From a virus, in the IMG/VR virus record IMGVR_UViG_3300032282_004166, positions 1 through 21,801 of that record: DNA of 21,801 nt. The stretch is one strand, 5' to 3'. Every line of letters begins with the position of its first letter. Within the stretch, counting starts at the first letter, position 1. Both the position numbers and the translations under genes were made by a program. Shown here piece by piece: positions 20,758 to 21,801 of this stretch. The notes beneath the pieces were generated by a model that saw nothing but the letters and a program-made list of their open reading frames with translations, ran no database searches and was not told where the DNA came from.

Positions 20758-21801
20758 TCAATAATACTCAACCGGTGTTGTATCAGGCTCGTCTTCTGTA
20801 TCGTCGTCCGAGGCCAACGCAATAAAGTTGCCAGCACGAAATCTCGTCCAAGCCATCACCGCGGTATCCACTTGGTCGTCATTGTTCCCATTAGGAAAAG
20901 CCGCGCATTCCTCTACAAGGTCCTCGGCCCACTCCTTACCTTCAGGATACCAGATCATGCCGGACTCTAAGAGCGGTGCAACAGCATTGGCCCGTGAGAC
21001 TTTGTCCTGACCAGACTTACGACCGCCGGGCGAGAACATCGTGACAGGGATGCCCATTTTACGCAGTTCCTGCTGCAAGGGCGTGCCAGTAGCTTTCGCC
21101 TCAATCAAAACATTATCAGGCTTCCAGTACATGTATTCATCCTTGGCCATGCGCTTTAGCTCAGGAAAATCCCAACGGCCCTTGCGCACATTAAGCAGCA
21201 TCAGATTTGCACCCGAGTCAGCATCAGGATAGAACACGCCCCACGTACTGATAACAGAGAAGTCAGCAGTCTCTTTCTTTGAGTATGCCGTGTCGTATAC
21301 CTGAATCAGATACTCACACTCCGGTGGATCATCGTACTTCCACTTGCGCCACCAGTTACGCTTCAGAATCGCACCCTCATCATTCGTTGGCTGTTGCTGC
21401 CACTGGGCGTTCCACTTCTTCAAGCCAATAGATACCTTGACCTTTTCTAACTCATCAAGGCTCCAGTAGTCAGGCCACAAGGGTTTACCACTAGGCAGGA
21501 TGGCAGGGAACTCCAAGATCTCCCACTGGTCAGACTTTAAATAGCCCTGCTGCTTGAGCAAGCGCCCCGACAGATCGTCTGTTTTCCATCTCGTATTAAT
21601 AACAATAATCGCACCACCCGGCTGCAATCGCTGCCGAGGACCGGACGTGTACCACTCCCACGTGTTCTCCATCGCAGTTTCAGACACAGCATCCTGCTCG
21701 TCCAAAATATCATCCAGCACGACAACATTACCACCACGGCCCGTCATCGCACCGCCCTTACCAATGAAGAACGCTTCACCGCCTTGGGCCGTGTTCCACC
21801 G
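20758..21801 (-). CDS. terL: Terminase large subunit, partial (5' end beyond window)
   Basis: The frame is open to the right edge (347 visible codons), so ATG 21747 is internal and the true start lies outside. The visible part begins inside the ATPase domain: a GRGG turn and VVVLDDILDEQ (Walker B with acidic DD), then the coupling motif INTRWKTDDLSGRL. The C-terminal RNase-H-like nuclease has its three acidic positions in VYDTAYSKKETADFS, LIEAKATGTPLQQEL and NNDDQVDTAVMAW. The Walker A P-loop is upstream of the window. The enzyme translocates DNA into the procapsid through the portal and cuts it. It ends 45 bases before the transglycosylase gene. The C-terminus is acidic (ASDDDTEDEPDTTPVEYY). 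Confidence 0.95.
   Translation of the reverse strand, partial: RWNTAQGGEAFFIGKGGAMTGRGGNVVVLDDILDEQDAVSETAMENTWEWYTSGPRQRLQPGGAIIVINTRWKTDDLSGRLLKQQGYLKSDQWEILEFPAILPSGKPLWPDYWSLDELEKVKVSIGLKKWNAQWQQQPTNDEGAILKRNWWRKWKYDDPPECEYLIQVYDTAYSKKETADFSVISTWGVFYPDADSGANLMLLNVRKGRWDFPELKRMAKDEYMYWKPDNVLIEAKATGTPLQQELRKMGIPVTMFSPGGRKSGQDKVSRANAVAPLLESGMIWYPEGKEWAEDLVEECAAFPNGNNDDQVDTAVMAWTRFRAGNFIALASDDDTEDEPDTTPVEYY

Noticed and set aside
1-21801. tRNA genes, integrase, attachment sites and insertion sequences
   Set aside because: I saw no cloverleaf-like segment, recombinase motif or flanking terminal repeats; tRNA detection by eye is limited, so a short one could be missed.

Overview
The window is part of the virion-structure half of a tailed-phage genome (Caudoviricetes), probably from an uncultured aquatic bacteriophage. 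Every convincing gene is on the minus strand, so the genes read from right to left. Gene content suggests a short-tailed (podovirus-like) particle: a large terminase, a portal that looks P22-like in size and motifs, a Mu-gpT/HK97-fold major capsid protein and head-tail adaptor proteins, but no tape-measure gene, no tail sheath and no tail-assembly-chaperone frameshift pair. Calls rest on reading the sequence and on recalled family signatures; no search was run. The host cannot be fixed from the sequence.

Layout in transcription order. (1) 21801-20758: large terminase, cut by the window edge. (2) 20712-16450: a 1420-residue multidomain protein with an N-terminal lytic transglycosylase and a C-terminal ELQSD module typical of large polyvalent proteins. 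(3) 16440-13686: portal, a 47-residue basic mini-gene that starts inside the portal end, and a 61-residue gene. (4) 13673-10298: a GroES-like co-chaperonin with a charged N-terminal extension, a scaffold-like protein, a conserved hypothetical, a decoration-like protein and the major capsid protein, closed by a rho-independent terminator. (5) 10147-8050: two beta-rich virion proteins and four small genes, among them a DUF6321-like protein and a membrane/coiled-coil protein. (6) 8048-6199: head-tail adaptor, zinc ribbon and second adaptor. (7) 6195-3704: two paralogous beta-structured proteins flanking a 64-residue gene, a repeat-rich fibre-like protein and a tail-associated protein. (8) 3707-1: three fibre-type genes separated by small genes. 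One carries about 24 copies of a 17-residue repeat and an S74 self-cleaving chaperone; the last runs off the left edge.

Genes are packed tightly, with 1-4 base overlaps or junctions where the stop codon TAA lies inside the next ribosome-binding site (TAAGGA). The only two gaps above about 60 bases (10148-10297 and 13872-13937) both hold inverted repeats sharing the 9-mer GTGCATTAT.

The most striking observation is a cluster of three parS-type ParB-binding palindromes (19495-19510, 20131-20146, 20221-20236) inside the transglycosylase gene. Two match the bacterial chromosomal consensus TGTTNCACGTGAAACA exactly and the third is a symmetric one-base variant. This suggests that the phage recruits a ParB, either the host's or one encoded outside this window, for partition, chromosome tethering or DNA organisation. 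Secondary leads are the duplicated fibre modules with a 36-base near-identical repeat, the C-terminal peptide shared by two small proteins, the recurrent xGGxV motif, and an A-AAA-AAA slippery run in the transglycosylase gene.
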